Source of the DNA: Siphonodentalium dalli
Lineage: Eukaryota > Mollusca > Scaphopoda > Gadilida > Siphonodentaliidae
NCBI GenBank assembly: GCA_032622095.1
Contig: CP136064.1
Coordinates: 257,097,863-257,161,862 of the forward strand
Direction of reading: 5' to 3'
Length of the DNA stretch: 64,000 nucleotides
Both the position numbers and the translations under genes were made by a program. Shown piece by piece: positions 47,862-59,262 of the stretch. The number at the start of each line of letters is the position of its first letter. The first letter of the stretch is position 1. Below the pieces are notes generated by a model. The model had not been told where the DNA came from, did not search any database, and saw nothing but the letters and a program-made list of their open reading frames with translations.

Positions 47862-48114
47862 CAAGCCTTGAAATAGTGTGTCTGTCATTTGCAGAATGAG
47901 GTCCCCAGAGGGTGAATTAGTGATACTACCCCGCATAGCGGGCTAGCATCACCAAATTCACCCTCTGGGGACCTCATTCTGCTTACACCTCAGCAGAATG
48001 AGGTTCCCAGAGGGTGAATTTGGTGATGCTAGCCCGCTATGCGGGGTAGCATCACTAAATTAACCCTCTGGGGACCTCATTCTGCAAATGACAGACACCC
48101 TATTTCAAGGCTTG
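47862..48114. mobile_element. Double-hairpin CAAGCCTTG element, 8-bp TSD
   Basis: CAAGCCTTGAAATAG...CTATTTCAAGGCTTG, flanked by ATCATTAT on both sides. Inside are two hairpins, each GCAGAATGAGGTCCCCAGAG... with its complement, in inverted order around TTACACCTCA. An 8-bp duplication fits hAT-type transposition, or P/Merlin; TIR sequence alone does not decide. Confidence 0.85.
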
Positions 48115-49085
48115 ATCATTATTTGTAAACAGAAGCAAAAAATCTGTAACCGAATTTAGACTTTGCGAACAAACAATGATTCTAAATTGCCAGAATCTCA
48201 GAACTGTGGGCAAAAACACATTCCAAGCTACAGGTACATGTACATATAAGAACAAATCGTGTTAATTGATCACGCTCTCTCCATCATTTTTTTGCCTGCA
48301 AAACCCAATTACAAATACCAAAATAATAATACTAAAACCAGCTGTTGTGACTTATCTATGTAAACTGGTTTGAAGATGAACAGTTTGTCAGTGGCGATGA
48401 TGAAAACAAATATTTTCTATGAACAAAATATACAGAGTTATGGATGTGGCATCGAACTATGGACGGATAATTTGTTCTCTAGGAAACTGATATCAATATA
48501 GCACGAATACAAATCAAAATGATAGACACACAAATAACATAACTGAGTCATTAATTTATAGTTTGATGAATATATCTCATCTTTCAAGATGAATGAATCT
48601 TATAGCTGTAATAAATTGCCTCATTTGTCATAATTGATAGTATAAATGTACGAACATACCAAGTACCAACCCCCAGATTTGTGTGTCCTTGCTACGCTGG
48701 TCTGACCACTGCCATCATGTACTGAATGTAAGCTTTTCTCACATATTTTTATTAAAGCCTTTTGTCGGCTACAATTCATTCAGCATTATTATGAGAAACT
48801 AAGCTGTCCATATTAAATTGGAAGTTGGTTGGATAAGATCAAGTTTGTCGGAAATTGTCCGATATAGTAGCAGAAATTAGTCCACATGACAACTCCTGCG
48901 TGGATTAGCCAGAAGAAAACAAAAACATGTTTCTTAAACGAGCTTGTAGTTTGTAAAGTCTCATGCAAAATACAGGAGAATAAGCAAGTCAAAGGAGGAT
49001 AACTCTATTTCAAAAGAGCATAACTCTATTGTATGATGAACTATCAAATATTATTTGATAATGATGAATACTGGTGGGTTTATGC
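48115..49085. other. No recognised gene
   Basis: AT-rich. Contains a fragment related to the remnant at 43571 (GGCTACAATTCATTCAGCAT at 48767). Confidence 0.45.
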
Positions 49086-49665
49086 CAAGCCTTGAAATAG
49101 TAGGTCTGTCATTTGCAGAATGTGGTCCCCAGAGGGTGAATTTAGTTATGCTACCCTGTATAGTGAGCAAGTATCACCAAATTCACCCTATGGGGACCTC
49201 ATTCTGCTTCGGCCTCATCTTTTATCTCAAATTAACAGTTGTTAATTATTTTTTTTCGTTCAATTCAAGTTTCTATATCCCCTAATTTGCAGAAGCACAC
49301 AGGCTAGCATCACTAAATTCACCCTCCAAGGACCTCATTCTGCTTAGGCCTCATCTTCTGGGAAGTATCTAGTCTTAAATTAACGTTGTTTTTGTTACTA
49401 TTTCCCGTCTGTTCAGTTTTTATATCCCCTAATTTGCAGAAGATAAAATTCATAATCGAGGCCACTAATGGGTGAACATTGCCAAATTCAACTGGGGAAC
49501 TCAAATCTGATCCTAGGTCTCCCATAGTAGTTGAGGCCTAAGCAGAATGAGGTCACCTGATGGTGAATTTGGTGATGCTAGCCCACCGGGCGGGATAGCA
49601 TCACTAAATTCAGCCTCTGGGGACCTCATTCTGCAATTGTCAGACACACAATATCAAGGCTTGAG
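49086..49665. mobile_element. Expanded, diverged CAAGCCTTG element
   Basis: CAAGCCTTGAAATAGTAGGT at the left and CAATATCAAGGCTTG at the right. Several half-hairpin modules (GCAGAATG.GGTCCCCAGAGG, CACCCTCCAAGGACCTCATT) are interspersed with TTTGCAGAAG repeats. No matching 8-bp flanks. Confidence 0.7.
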
Positions 49666-50942
49666 GACATAGAAGCACCGATTAACGAACGTGCGATGGT
49701 AATATACATGGATACATACAAATGATTTGTCTCGATGAAAAAATGCAATACTGTGGCTATTGTCAGGTAAAAAAATATTTATGAATTGAACACACTTTTT
49801 ATGATTAAATATTATTATTATAATTCAAGATTATAATAATCTTGAGATATGAGACTCTATACGTTTTTCTGGAGACAATAGTCATACACTCTAACATGGC
49901 ACCACATTCGAACCTATAAAAGATGTATTCAGGGTTCCAGGACAATTGTTACAAAATGTTTGGATTTTTTTTCCAGATACTGGTTTTAAATTATCACATA
50001 ATTAGCGCCTAAACACCGGCCTCATATTTTTAATAAGACACACATGTATTATCAGCATGCGCAGTGACGTAAGAACTTAGCGAAATGACGTCGATGCCGG
50101 AACTTTATTATTATATTAATTAGAATTTAATTCTGATTTTTGAATTGTGTTGGCTTATTAAGTGTTGACTGTGAGGTAAACAAGGGTGATAAAGGTGGTT
50201 GAACAAATCTGTCAGCATGTAAAGACACATTTAAAATGGAACTGTATTTTTTCTTGAACGTGTCTTTACTTCCTCTTTGGTTGTGATAAGAAAATCAGTA
50301 TAATTTTTTTTAACCCAAGATCATTTATCCTTACTAAAAACTGATTATGTGATAAAATGGATATCAAATTTGTCGTAATTCTATATAAAATTTATTAACT
50401 TCATCTACTAAATTCCATTCAAGCATCGCTAAAGCTCAGCTCGATTCAAATTTAGTGCACTCGGTTAATAAATAACACATTTAGAACAAGAAGTACCACC
50501 AATAATTATTTTGTGAAGTTTCAAACAACAACATGACTTTCCTTTTTTATATATGTCTAGTTTGTATGTCACCTCTGGTTTTCTATATTCTTTCAGTGAA
50601 ATGAAACGGAAATTTATTCAAAATTAAATTTTGTATCTTGTTGTAACTGGATCCCTGAATAAATCTTTGAATTATTAATTCAGAAGAAAGGAAGATAAAA
50701 GAATGAATGCTATTGACTAAAACTTCTATCAATATTGAAAATTTTCAAAATATAGGCTATTTTCTCCTAGTTTAATTCACTTCGCAAATATAATTTGCAT
50801 AGAGTAAACTGTTGTAATTGCTCGAGGGAAACAGCCATTGTGAGAGACATTTGTTAAAAAATTGAGCTTAATGTTATAAGCCTTTTATAACAAAAGTTAA
50901 TAAGTTTTTAACAATACAAACTATGTTGACTTGACATCTATC
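49666..50942. other. No recognised gene
   Basis: AT-rich sequence with a few long A or T runs. No splice-bounded frame or repeat recognised. Confidence 0.45.
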
Positions 50943-51406
50943 TTAACCCTTTCAGTGCCAAGTCCGATTTTTGTATCAACCCATATACCATGTGCCAATG
51001 CATTCTCTTATATATGCGAGTCGACCATGGGTCGCCTCGCATATATAAGAGAATGCATTGGCCTAACAATTTTTCATCATTTGTTATTATTTTTTACAAT
51101 TTTAATAATTTTTTCTTATATTCTTTAACAGACTTATTTTGAAGGTTTAGTGCCAGGGAATCTTACATTTTTCATGGGCATCAAAATATTACTATGAATA
51201 CTTGGTGATAGTTTTGAGTTATAACATGCCCCTAAGGTTGTAACCAGTTTGTTTTTAAATTCGCTATAGCATGCTTAAGCATACCCAAAATAAATTCAAC
51301 CAAAAAAAAAAAAAACAAACAAACAATTTTTTTTATTTTTTAGGGCCGGTTTTACAGACTGTAAATTAGGGCCGATGAGATCAGTCCCTGGCACTGAAAG
51401 GGTTAA
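50943..51406. mobile_element. TTAA element with CCCTTTCAGTGCCA ends carrying one hairpin
   Basis: TTAACCCTTTCAGTGCCAAG and CTGGCACTGAAAGGGTTAA form 14-bp TIRs with TTAA flanks (piggyBac-like). A single copy of the conserved hairpin (50993-51062) sits near the left end. The rest is AT-rich filler with an A run. Confidence 0.8.
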
Positions 51407-51623
51407 TAACAGATTTAGAGACCGCCTTCCAGAACACTAAACATGTAATGAAAGGCTGCCTCAATATTTGCATTTTTATAATTGAACACTGGGCTTTATA
51501 ATATCAGCACTTCTTATTGTGTATTAAATATTTACAAGAGATTATTTATTTACAATTATTTTTTAATAATTTGGTGCATAATAAAGAGGCTTCATCAACA
51601 AATGATCAGCACTTACTCATTTC
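51407..51623. other. Short spacer, no feature
   Basis: AT-rich, nothing recognised. Confidence 0.4.
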
Positions 51624-51776
51624 TTAACCCTTTTATGACGGGAGCTGCGCTGGTGCAGCATTAAAGATCCTGTGCCAGTGAATTCTCTTTGATATGCAAG
51701 ACTTGCATTTATAAGAGAATGTATTGGCACAGGGTTTTCGCAAAATTTCAGGAAGCTCCAGTCATAGAAGGATTCA
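51624..51776. mobile_element. Compact single-hairpin TTAA element
   Basis: TTAACCCTTTTATGACGGGA...GCGCTGGTGCAGCATT at the left; TTTCAGGAAGCTCCAGTCAT + AGAAGGATT at the right. Only one diverged hairpin lies between them. Confidence 0.65.
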
Positions 51777-52187
51777 AATTTGCGATCGCACATTACTATA
51801 AACCCAGAAAATTTGTGGCGAATTAAATTACGATCGGTTGAAGCTTCCGTCATGCCACAGAATTCAAGACATTTCAAGGCTGCTGCTTGGAATTTATAGC
51901 TTTTCCAGGCCTTGAACATCCTCTAGTCGAATGGCCCACGGGAAACCTGCAACTTGCCATCGACAGATGCATGTACAAATGCATAAATTACCATATTAGG
52001 AAAAGTGCCTTCTGAAGGTGTGCCTTTTAGTGGTTCCGCCACCCCTGTGAGGAGAGGAATTCGGCAGTTGCCCCATTTTAGGGTTAATCTCATTGGCATT
52101 AACACTGAAATAGTTCAAGCTGAATTTGCAATACAAGTAACAGTTCAGTCATGATGCGAGGATCATAAGATCAAGTCAGTTTACATA
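51777..52187. other. No recognised gene
   Basis: Frames here (for example 51617-51919 on the - strand) begin inside the adjacent element. No similarity recognised. Confidence 0.4.
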
Positions 52188-52397
52188 CAGTAATGCTCTA
52201 AGTAATCGACTTCTTAACCACAGCAGAATTATGGGTAACTTTTCAGGATTTAGTCGGAAATATGGCTTGTTGCCATTCATTGGAAAGCTCTCGGGGAGAG
52301 CTTTCCGATGAATGGCAACAAGCCATATTTCCGACTAAATCCTCAAAAGTTACCCATAATTCTGCTGTGGTTAAGTTGATTACTTAGAGCATTACAG
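52188..52397. mobile_element. Palindromic CAGTAATGCCC MITE
   Basis: TA flanks; terminal block CAGTAATGCTCTAAGTAATC. The arms are complete apart from a small deletion near the right end. Confidence 0.85.
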
Positions 52398-52548
52398 TAT
52401 ATCATAACAAAACATACTGGGAAGGCTCTTATCTCATGTCAGGCCCAGTTATAAATTTTTTCGGACTTTAAAAAACATGCATACCATGAGCTTAAATGTT
52501 ACTCTATACAGTATTTAAACCAAGAACCACAAACAACTGGATTTATAA

Positions 52549-52974
52549 TTAAAGATGCATAATCCGATTAAGCACCCCTCAATTACTATTTATTTGGATT
52601 CGGGGGTAAAAAATATTTGACTCGAGTCGAGGAACCCACCTATCAAAGCTCAGAGTTATTAGATATCGATTTTTGAAATCTATTATTTTTGGCCATCAAG
52701 AATTATTAGTGGCCCAGTAAACAGTCGACGAGCCAACGGTCTCGGACCAAATTGCGGATCAAGAGGCTTTGTGTTGATAATAAGGCCAAATTTCGTCGAA
52801 CAACAATTTGACAAATAACAAGTTTTGGGCAATGTAATACTATAGTTGACAGTGGTTAGCATTATATTTGGGCAATTAATCGATTCTGATAACTGAAGCG
52901 GCATTTTCTAAAAATGTTGTTGTTGTTGGAATCTGATTATATGGGGGCCATCGAATCGGATTGAGTACCTTTAA
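52549..52974 (-). mobile_element. TTAAAGG/ATCCGA MITE, complete copy
   Basis: Right terminus on the + strand TCGGATTGAGTACCTTTAA, left TTAAAGATGCATAATCCGA. It carries an uninterrupted GCTTAATCGG (reverse-complement sense), the empty version of the insertion site occupied at 58832. Confidence 0.8.
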
Positions 52975-53420
52975 GGTCAATATGTGCCTCCATACCCATA
53001 AGTGCTGAACATGATGTTTATAAAACCAGAATATTCATGAAACTCATTCAGTGATTTGCAACAACATATAAATTCTCTCTATTCTAAACAGTATTTAGGG
53101 TATCTAAAACGAAACAATGTGGGAAGTCAAATAACAAGAAAAAACTCACAGCACTCTTACACTTCTCACTAGCCACTTTACTCACAAAACAATAAACTTC
53201 ATATTTTACACGAGGTGGTTAGTGTCACCTAAACTTTTATGTCGTTCTGACAAATGGTTGCTGACTGCCACAGGTTTTAACATTTCCTCATTAAAACCAA
53301 AGAAACAGGGTATGGAATGCTATCTATATTACAATCATGTTGGATAGATCATTTTGGAATATATACTGTGATTTAGTGAAATATAAGGCATTCTTGGAAA
53401 TTTAAGAGAAATGCATGGCT
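52975..53420. other. No recognised feature
   Basis: AT-rich; nothing identified. Confidence 0.4.
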
Positions 53421-53563
53421 TACAGGGTCAAGGTAAATATTGTTAGGCCAATGTATTCTCTTATATATGCGAGGCGACCTATGGGAGACTCGCATATATA
53501 AGAGAATGCATTGGCACATGGTTTTCGACAAATTTTCGGAAGCTGCAGTCATGGAAGGGTTAA
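53421..53563. mobile_element. Hairpin element fragment with GGAAGGGTTAA end
   Basis: GGGTCAAGGTAAATATTGTT spacer, one hairpin (about 53444-53517), then GAAGCTGCAGTCATGGAAGG + GTTAA. The left half is missing. Confidence 0.7.
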
Positions 53564-54227
53564 AGTATATTGGAAATTTTTTCAATGGCTGACAAGAAAA
53601 ACATTTCTCAACAACTTAATATTTGACAAATTTTGTTCTTTTCACCATATTCAACAGTCCTTACATCGAGAATTTTTTTCCTGTTTCCTTGTTCAAAATG
53701 AATTACAGCAACATTATGTTAGTTCCACTTAAAATATAATACATGGCAGCAACCAATGCATTTTCACATATAAAACAACTCAATTGATTCTACTTTTAGA
53801 ACTTTCATGCTCAAATGTAGAATGTACACGTCTCCATCAAAATTGTACACTGCAACAACATGCTGGCACCGATCAAATAACATGAGATTTTTTTTCTGAA
53901 AGTGGAAAAACTAATTTTCATAGATCCATCCATCAACATTCATACACATGCCACGAAACAGAATTATTCCATATACATAATAAATATCCAGAAAAATGTG
54001 GAAATTTTTAATTTGCATAAAGAATTGAGGTCATTATCGTAAAGATAAACCTGGGTAAAAAAGGAACACTTTACCTATTACCTAAAGACACTATTAATGG
54101 CAGTGTGGGATATACTTATTTGTACAAAAATATCTTAATTTCAATAGACAAGGGCCGTTAAAAAACACAATGTTAATCTATTTAGTCTAAGTCTATAAAA
54201 TTGAGATGTTCTAATTGGTTTTCATTA
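53564..54227. other. No recognised gene
   Basis: AT-rich; no supported feature. Confidence 0.4.
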
Positions 54228-54286
54228 CCTTACTCGTATTTAAATTTGCCAGTACTATTTTTCGCTCAGTTTTGAATTCGCACACT

Positions 54287-54661
54287 TTAACCCTTTACCC
54301 AACAGAACGGCCCTGTGCCAATGCATTCTCTTACATATGCGAGTCGACCATAGGTGGCCTCGCATATATAAGAGAATGCATTGGCTTAACACATTATAAA
54401 TTATAAAATTGTTAAAGAATGTAAGAATTTTTTTTTTAGGCCAATGTATTCTCTTATATATGCGAGGCGACCTATGGTCGACTCGCATATATAAGAGAAT
54501 GCATTGGCACAGGGCATAACTGTAACCATCACAATGTGGTCAATGAGCCGGTTCCAATGATATCCATATTTGTATGGTTCTATTGAGACAGACCGAAGAT
54601 ATTTTAGGCTGTTGAAGCTTTATTTGGCCGGTTTTGGCCGTTTTGTTGGGTAAAGGGTTAA
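54287..54661. mobile_element. Complete TTAA hairpin-pair element (CCCTTTACCCAACAGAACGG)
   Basis: TTAACCCTTTACCCAACAGA at the left, GGCCGTTTTGTTGGGTAAAG + GGTTAA at the right, TTAA on both sides. Two conserved hairpins (about 54314-54388 and 54438-54514) are inverted relative to each other. A 120-bp subterminal block (GTTGAAGCTTTATTTGGCCG and so on) lies only on the right. No coding. piggyBac-like by termini and target. Confidence 0.85.
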
Positions 54662-54933
54662 ATAGCACATCTATCTGCGTGAATTAAAAACTAACAGAAA
54701 TATTTTCGTAAAAGTCTTGGACCTCATCAAAGTTTCAGTTCTCAGTCGTTTCTGAAGAAAATGCTTTTACATCTTTGTAAAACATAACTGAATCATCATT
54801 TTGTTGCGATGATGTTTATATGCTCCAATTAATGACTCGGATATTGAAATAGTTATGGACTGGACATCAATGCAATGAACTCGAAAACATAATACCACAA
54901 CTGCGAAGCTAACTGACTTTAAAAAAATCAACA

Positions 54934-55207
54934 CTTGGTTGTGATGACATAGCTAACTCAAACTGTATGGTCACGTGGTCTCTCCAGGGTGTTGAATGGG
55001 GGTGTGCTTTCATGCATATGCAATGCTTGGTTGTGATGACATAGCTAACTCAAACTGTATGGTCACGTGGTCTCTCCAGGGTGTTGAATGGGGGTGTGCT
55101 TTCATGCATATGCAATGCTTGGTTGTGATGACATAGCTAACTCAAACTGTATGGTCACGTGGTCTCTCCAGGGTGTTGAATGGGGGTGTGCTTTCATGCA
55201 TATGGAA
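54934..55207. repeat. 92-bp perfect tandem triplication with CACGTG
   Basis: Three consecutive, essentially identical units starting CTTGGTTGTGATGACATAGC at 54934, 55026 and 55118. Each has GGTCACGTGGTCTCTCCAGG, a canonical E-box core. Identity implies a recent expansion. Confidence 0.9.
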
Positions 55208-55620
55208 TGTAGAATATGTGCATTTTTTATGAGCATTTCAACCATCATCAAAGTTAGCATGATTTGTACGTCGCTTGGTATTAAGTAATGGTTTTGAATT
55301 TTTGATATTGGTTGAGCGAATGGAAACATATAGGCCTATACATGTATATGTGTAATTGTCTATTCAGTGGCCAAACATTTCATAATGTATGTAACTCGTC
55401 AACATAACTCTTGTTTTCCCTGTGGTATATTTTAAATTCAGTCGTATTATTTTCGCTCAGTTTTAAATTTGTGCACCGACAGGTGCGAAAAATAGTACTG
55501 CATGAATTTAAATACGAGTAAGGTAGTCAAAATTTTCCACTTTTACCGCGAAGGCTATCCGTATCTTTTAGACATTCATAGCCATGAAGAACAGAGATTT
55601 CAACAAGCATGGTGAATTTA

Positions 55621-55833
55621 CAGTAATGCCCTAAGTAATCAACTCCCTAACCACAGCAGAATTATGGGTAACTTTTCAGGATTTAGTCGGAAATATGGCT
55701 TGTTGCCATTCATCGGAAAGCTGTCACTGAGAGCTTTCCGATGAATGGCAACAAGCCATATTTCCGACTAAATCCTGAAAAGTTACCCATAATTCTGCTG
55801 TGGTTAGGGAGTCGATTACTTAGGGCATTACTG
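55621..55833. mobile_element. Palindromic CAGTAATGCCC MITE
   Basis: 213 bp, TA flanks, arms nearly perfect. Confidence 0.85.
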
Positions 55834-56776
55834 TAAATTGTTAAATCTGGAACATAAGTGAAGATGTCCCATCTAAGTGAGATCTTTCATGAATTTAATC
55901 TTTCACACATTCCACAAAGACTTACACATGTTATGACTGATACATCATACACCATTATCAGAAACTTCCAAGGCATAGCAATTATGTCGAGTTCACTTGA
56001 GTCCAAATGAGCAAATATGACAGTGATGATAGATGATTGTGGAAATAGCACTACCCCAGCGAGCTTAACTCTTTGTCCCTTTCTATACTTTATTGATTCT
56101 CACGTCCCAGAGGGTGAATTTAGTGATGCTAATCCGCTGTCGAGGTAGTGTCACTAAATTCATGCTTGGGGACCTCATTCTCTGCAAATGTCCAGCACCA
56201 TATGAAGTCACATATTGCAGAAAAAAATCCTCAGATCACTGAATTAATCTATACTAAGAGGCATAACTCTATATTTGCCTGTATGTTGTCATCATTCAAG
56301 AACATGAGGAAATCCTACAAACCGTGATTTTACGTGACGCCCTGTGATATCCATAGATAAGTGAAGAATCATTTTAGAATTAATAATTTTCAAACTTTCT
56401 ATGATTTTGATGACATAGATCTCTGGCATGTCAACAAGTTTTAGTTAGACCATCCTGCACAAAACAAGTTTTATATGATCAACTCAGAACAGAAAGGACA
56501 CAAGAGAGCTCTAACATAAGGGAAGTAATTAATGAACACATTCAACAGCAGTATAGAACAGCAATACTGCTGCTCGAAACGATTAACAGCAATATTGCCG
56601 CTCGAAACGATGAGATAATATTCACTGAGTGTGCAACAAAATTTATTTATTGCAACACTGCAACATGGGATATTGAATAATTTAAATGCAGTTTATTTGC
56701 ACATGTGTCCAAATATAATATTTGTAGATACATTAAAACAAAGTGGTAGAATTCCTGTTCAGTTGTTGGATGCGAG
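55834..56776. other. Partial CAAGCCTTG-family hairpin; otherwise no feature
   Basis: About 56104-56200 holds one hairpin (CCCAGAGGGTGAATTTAGTG ... GGGGACCTCATTCT) without outer ends. A short duplication (CAGCAATA.TGC.GCTCGAAAC) lies near 56560-56610. Confidence 0.55.
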
Positions 56777-57030
56777 CAAGCCTTGAAATAGGGTGTCTGT
56801 CATTTGCAGAATGAGGTCCCCAGAGGGTGAATTTAGTGATGCTACCCCGCATAGAGGGCTAGCATCACCAAATTCACCCTCTGGGAACCTCATTCTGCTT
56901 ACACCTCAGCAGAATGAGGTTCCCAGAAGGTGAATTTGGTGATGCTAGCCTGCTATGCGGGGTAGCATCACTAAATTCACCCTCTGGGGACCTCATTCTG
57001 CAAATGACAGACACCCTATTTCAAGGCTTG
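56777..57030. mobile_element. Double-hairpin CAAGCCTTG element, 8-bp TSD
   Basis: Flanked by GATGCGAG on both sides (56769-56776 and 57031-57038). Same architecture and length as 47862-48114. Confidence 0.88.
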
Positions 57031-57362
57031 GATGCGAGCTACATCATTCTACCACAAATTCATATGACAATTAAAGGGGGACTGTACCCTAAATCTGGCC
57101 ATTTATGGGACCATCTCCTTTTAAACATATATATGCAATAAATGAATGAATTTGAGCCGTAGATGAGTGCAAGATACACTCATGTGCTCTATGAAAGATG
57201 TAAACAACATGGTAATTATAATGAAAATTAATAATTGACTGGACTCATAAATTCATTTCATTATAATTACGCAGCAAGCCACAGGCTCGGTTGTTGATTG
57301 GTAGAAACTATCTGCTAATTATTTGATTTACAGCTATGGAAGGTCCATTGACCCTGCACATT
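57031..57362. other. No recognised feature
   Basis: AT-rich 3' flank of the p53-family gene. Nothing identified beyond the target duplication at its start. Confidence 0.4.
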
Positions 57363-57615
57363 TAAACCTTTCATGACGGGAGCTGTGCTGGTGCATCATT
57401 AAAGATCCTGTGACATTGCATTCTCTTATATATGCGAGTCTACCATAGGGAGCCTCACATATATAAGAGAATGCACTGGTTTACAAGGTCAAGGTAAATA
57501 TTGTTATGCCAATGCATTCTCTTATATATGCGAGGCTCCCTATGACATATATAAGAGAATGCAGTGGCATAAGGTTTTCGCAATATTTCAGGAAGCTCCA
57601 GTCATGGAAGGGTTA
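57363..57615. mobile_element. Hairpin-pair element with CCTTTCATGACGGG / CATGGAAGGGTTA ends
   Basis: TTAAACCTTTCATGACGGGA at the left, CTCCAGTCATGGAAGGGTTA at the right. Two hairpins, the second shortened at its axis, are separated by TTTACAAGGTCAAGGTAAAT. Confidence 0.75.
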
Positions 57616-57709
57616 GACTACCCTTATGGAGCCCCTCACAGACGTGATTAAGATGACAGGAATTTTACCACTCAGTTTCTCGGATGATATCTGAATGCTG
57701 TTTTAATGT

Positions 57710-57994
57710 TTATTTAGAATTGTGTGACTTTAATAAGGAATACTCGGGTTCATCAGTCAATGATATCGTGTGTTTGAATGTGTATCGTGTAACCTCGTAG
57801 AAGCCTGGACAGAAGTTACTGTTCTGACTAATACTGCCCTGTGACGTGATACTCGCTGTGGAGACGGTGCTCACTTCATGAGGAACGCTCTGCGTCTCTG
57901 ACGTCTCAAAATTAACAGAATTGTTCCTGAACTCTAACAAGGACTTCCATATTTTAGTACGATGTGCAGTTCCGAATTTCATCGCCTGCAAATC
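57710..57994 (-). CDS. TP63/TP73: p63/p73-like gene, terminal exon (SAM C-terminal half and TI-like tail)
   Basis: Read on the - strand from acceptor CTTCTCCCGATTTCAG: DLQAMKFGTAHRTKIWKSLL continues the SAM fold (compare D-L-x-x-L-K-I-P-x-x-x-R-x-x-I-W-K-x-I-L in vertebrate p63). A Ser/Thr segment VSTVSTASITSQGS and then FYEVTRYTFKHTISLTDEPE follow, resembling the R-F-T-L-R-Q-T-I-S motif of the p63-alpha TI domain. The stop TAA is at 57710-57712 and overlaps AATAAA. 95 codons including the stop; phase 0 start. The alpha-type C terminus implies that SAM and TI-like functions are retained. Orthology to p63 versus p73 cannot be told, since invertebrates usually have one ancestral member. Confidence 0.87.
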   Translation of the reverse strand, partial: DLQAMKFGTAHRTKIWKSLLEFRNNSVNFETSETQSVPHEVSTVSTASITSQGSISQNSNFCPGFYEVTRYTFKHTISLTDEPEYSLLKSHNSK

Positions 57995-58268
57995 CTGAAA
58001 TCGGGAGAAGACAAAGTGATAATTTATATATATTTTAGTACGATGTGCAGTTCCGAATTTCATCGCTGCAAATCCTGAAATCGGGAGAAGACAAAGTGAT
58101 AATTTATATATATTTTAGTACAATGTGCAGTTCCGAATTTCATCGCCTGCAAATCCTGAAATCGGGAGAAGACAAAGTGATAATTTATATATATTTTAGT
58201 ACGATGTGCAGTTCCGAATTTCATCGCCTGCAAATCCTGAAATCGGGAGAAGACAAAGTGATAATTTT
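57949..58268 (-). repeat. 81-bp tandem repeat (4 units) of the terminal-exon acceptor
   Basis: Each unit contains, on the - strand, the pyrimidine tract, TTTCAG and the first 43 or so bases of the terminal exon (GATTTGCAGGCGATGAAATT). Starts of the GATGTGCAG mark are 57961, 58042, 58122 and 58203. The exon-proximal unit runs into the real exon; the other three are followed by TATATATAAATT. One unit lacks a base, breaking the frame. Confidence 0.9.
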
Positions 58269-58434
58269 TGAATAGAATAGAATTAGACACTACCAAATGA
58301 TGTATATCTTTGTTCAATAGAAAACAAGAATCGTTACAAAATATGACAGGAAGGGGTGTTATATAGACTTCTATATTAATATAGAGCATATTTCTCTGAA
58401 CAAGGACTCATAAGAGTTGTTAGCTTAAAGGTAC

Positions 58435-59251
58435 TCAATCCGAATCCATATCATCAGATTCCAACAACAACAATATTTTTAGAAATGCTGCTTCAGAATC
58501 GATTAATTGCCCAAAAATAATGCTAGCCACTGTAAAATATAGTATAAAATTGCCTGAAACATGTTATTTATCAACATGTTGTTCGACGAAATTTGGCCTT
58601 ATTATCAACACAAAGCCTCTTGATTTAGGAGTTATCAATCTACATCCGCAATTTGATCCGAGACCATCGGATTGTCAACTTTTTACTGGGCCACTAATAA
58701 GTCTCGATGGTGAAAAATAAAAGATTTCAAAAATCGATATCTAATAACTCTTAGCTTTGAAATGTGGTTTCCTCGCCTCGAATAAAATATATTTGACCTC
58801 TGAATCCAAATAAATAGTAATTGAGGGGCGCATAACCCTTTACCCAACAGAAGGGCCCTGTGCCAATGCATTCTCTTATATATGCGAGTCGACCATAGGT
58901 CGACTCGCATATATAAGAGAATGCATTGGCTTAACACATTAAAAATTATAAAATTGTTAAAGAATGTAAGAAAAAATGGTAAAAAGTGTTAAAAAAAAGA
59001 TTTTTTTTAGGCCAATGCATTCTCTTATATATGCGAGGCGACCTATGGTCGACTCGCATATATAAGAGAATGCATTGGCACAGGGCATAACTATAACCAT
59101 CACAATGTGGTCAAGGAGCCGGTTCCAATGATATCCATATTTGTATGGTTCTATTGAGACAGACCGAAGATATTTTAGGCTGTTGAAGCTTTACTTGGCC
59201 GGTTTTGGCCGGTTTGTTGGGTAAAGGGTTAAACGGATTATGCATCTTTAA
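58435..59251 (+). mobile_element. TTAAAGG/ATCCGA MITE interrupted by a TTAA hairpin element
   Basis: TTAAAGGTACTCAATCCGAA at the left; CGGATTATGCATCTTTAA at the right, split at 58832-59232 by the nested insertion. It lies in the p53-family gene's last intron. Confidence 0.82.
58832..59232. mobile_element. Complete TTAA hairpin-pair element nested in a MITE
   Basis: ATAACCCTTTACCCAACAGA (left TTAA mutated to ATAA) to GTTGGGTAAAGGGTTAA. Two hairpins at about 58858-58930 and 59010-59082; the left one is fully symmetric (GTCGACC...GGTCGAC). Same internal block as 54287-54661. Confidence 0.85.
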
Positions 59252-59262
59252 GATTGACTTAC

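Larger units (their letters stand above)
54228..55523. mobile_element. 1.3-kb TA-flanked element with 40-bp TIRs, carrying a nested insertion
   Basis: TA + CCTTACTCGTATTTAAATT..CAGTACTATTTTTCGC at the left mirrors GCGAAAAATAGTACTG..AATTTAAATACGAGTAAGG + TA at the right. TA flanks suggest Tc1/mariner type. The body contains a complete TTAA hairpin element (54287-54661) and a 92-bp triplication. Confidence 0.75.
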
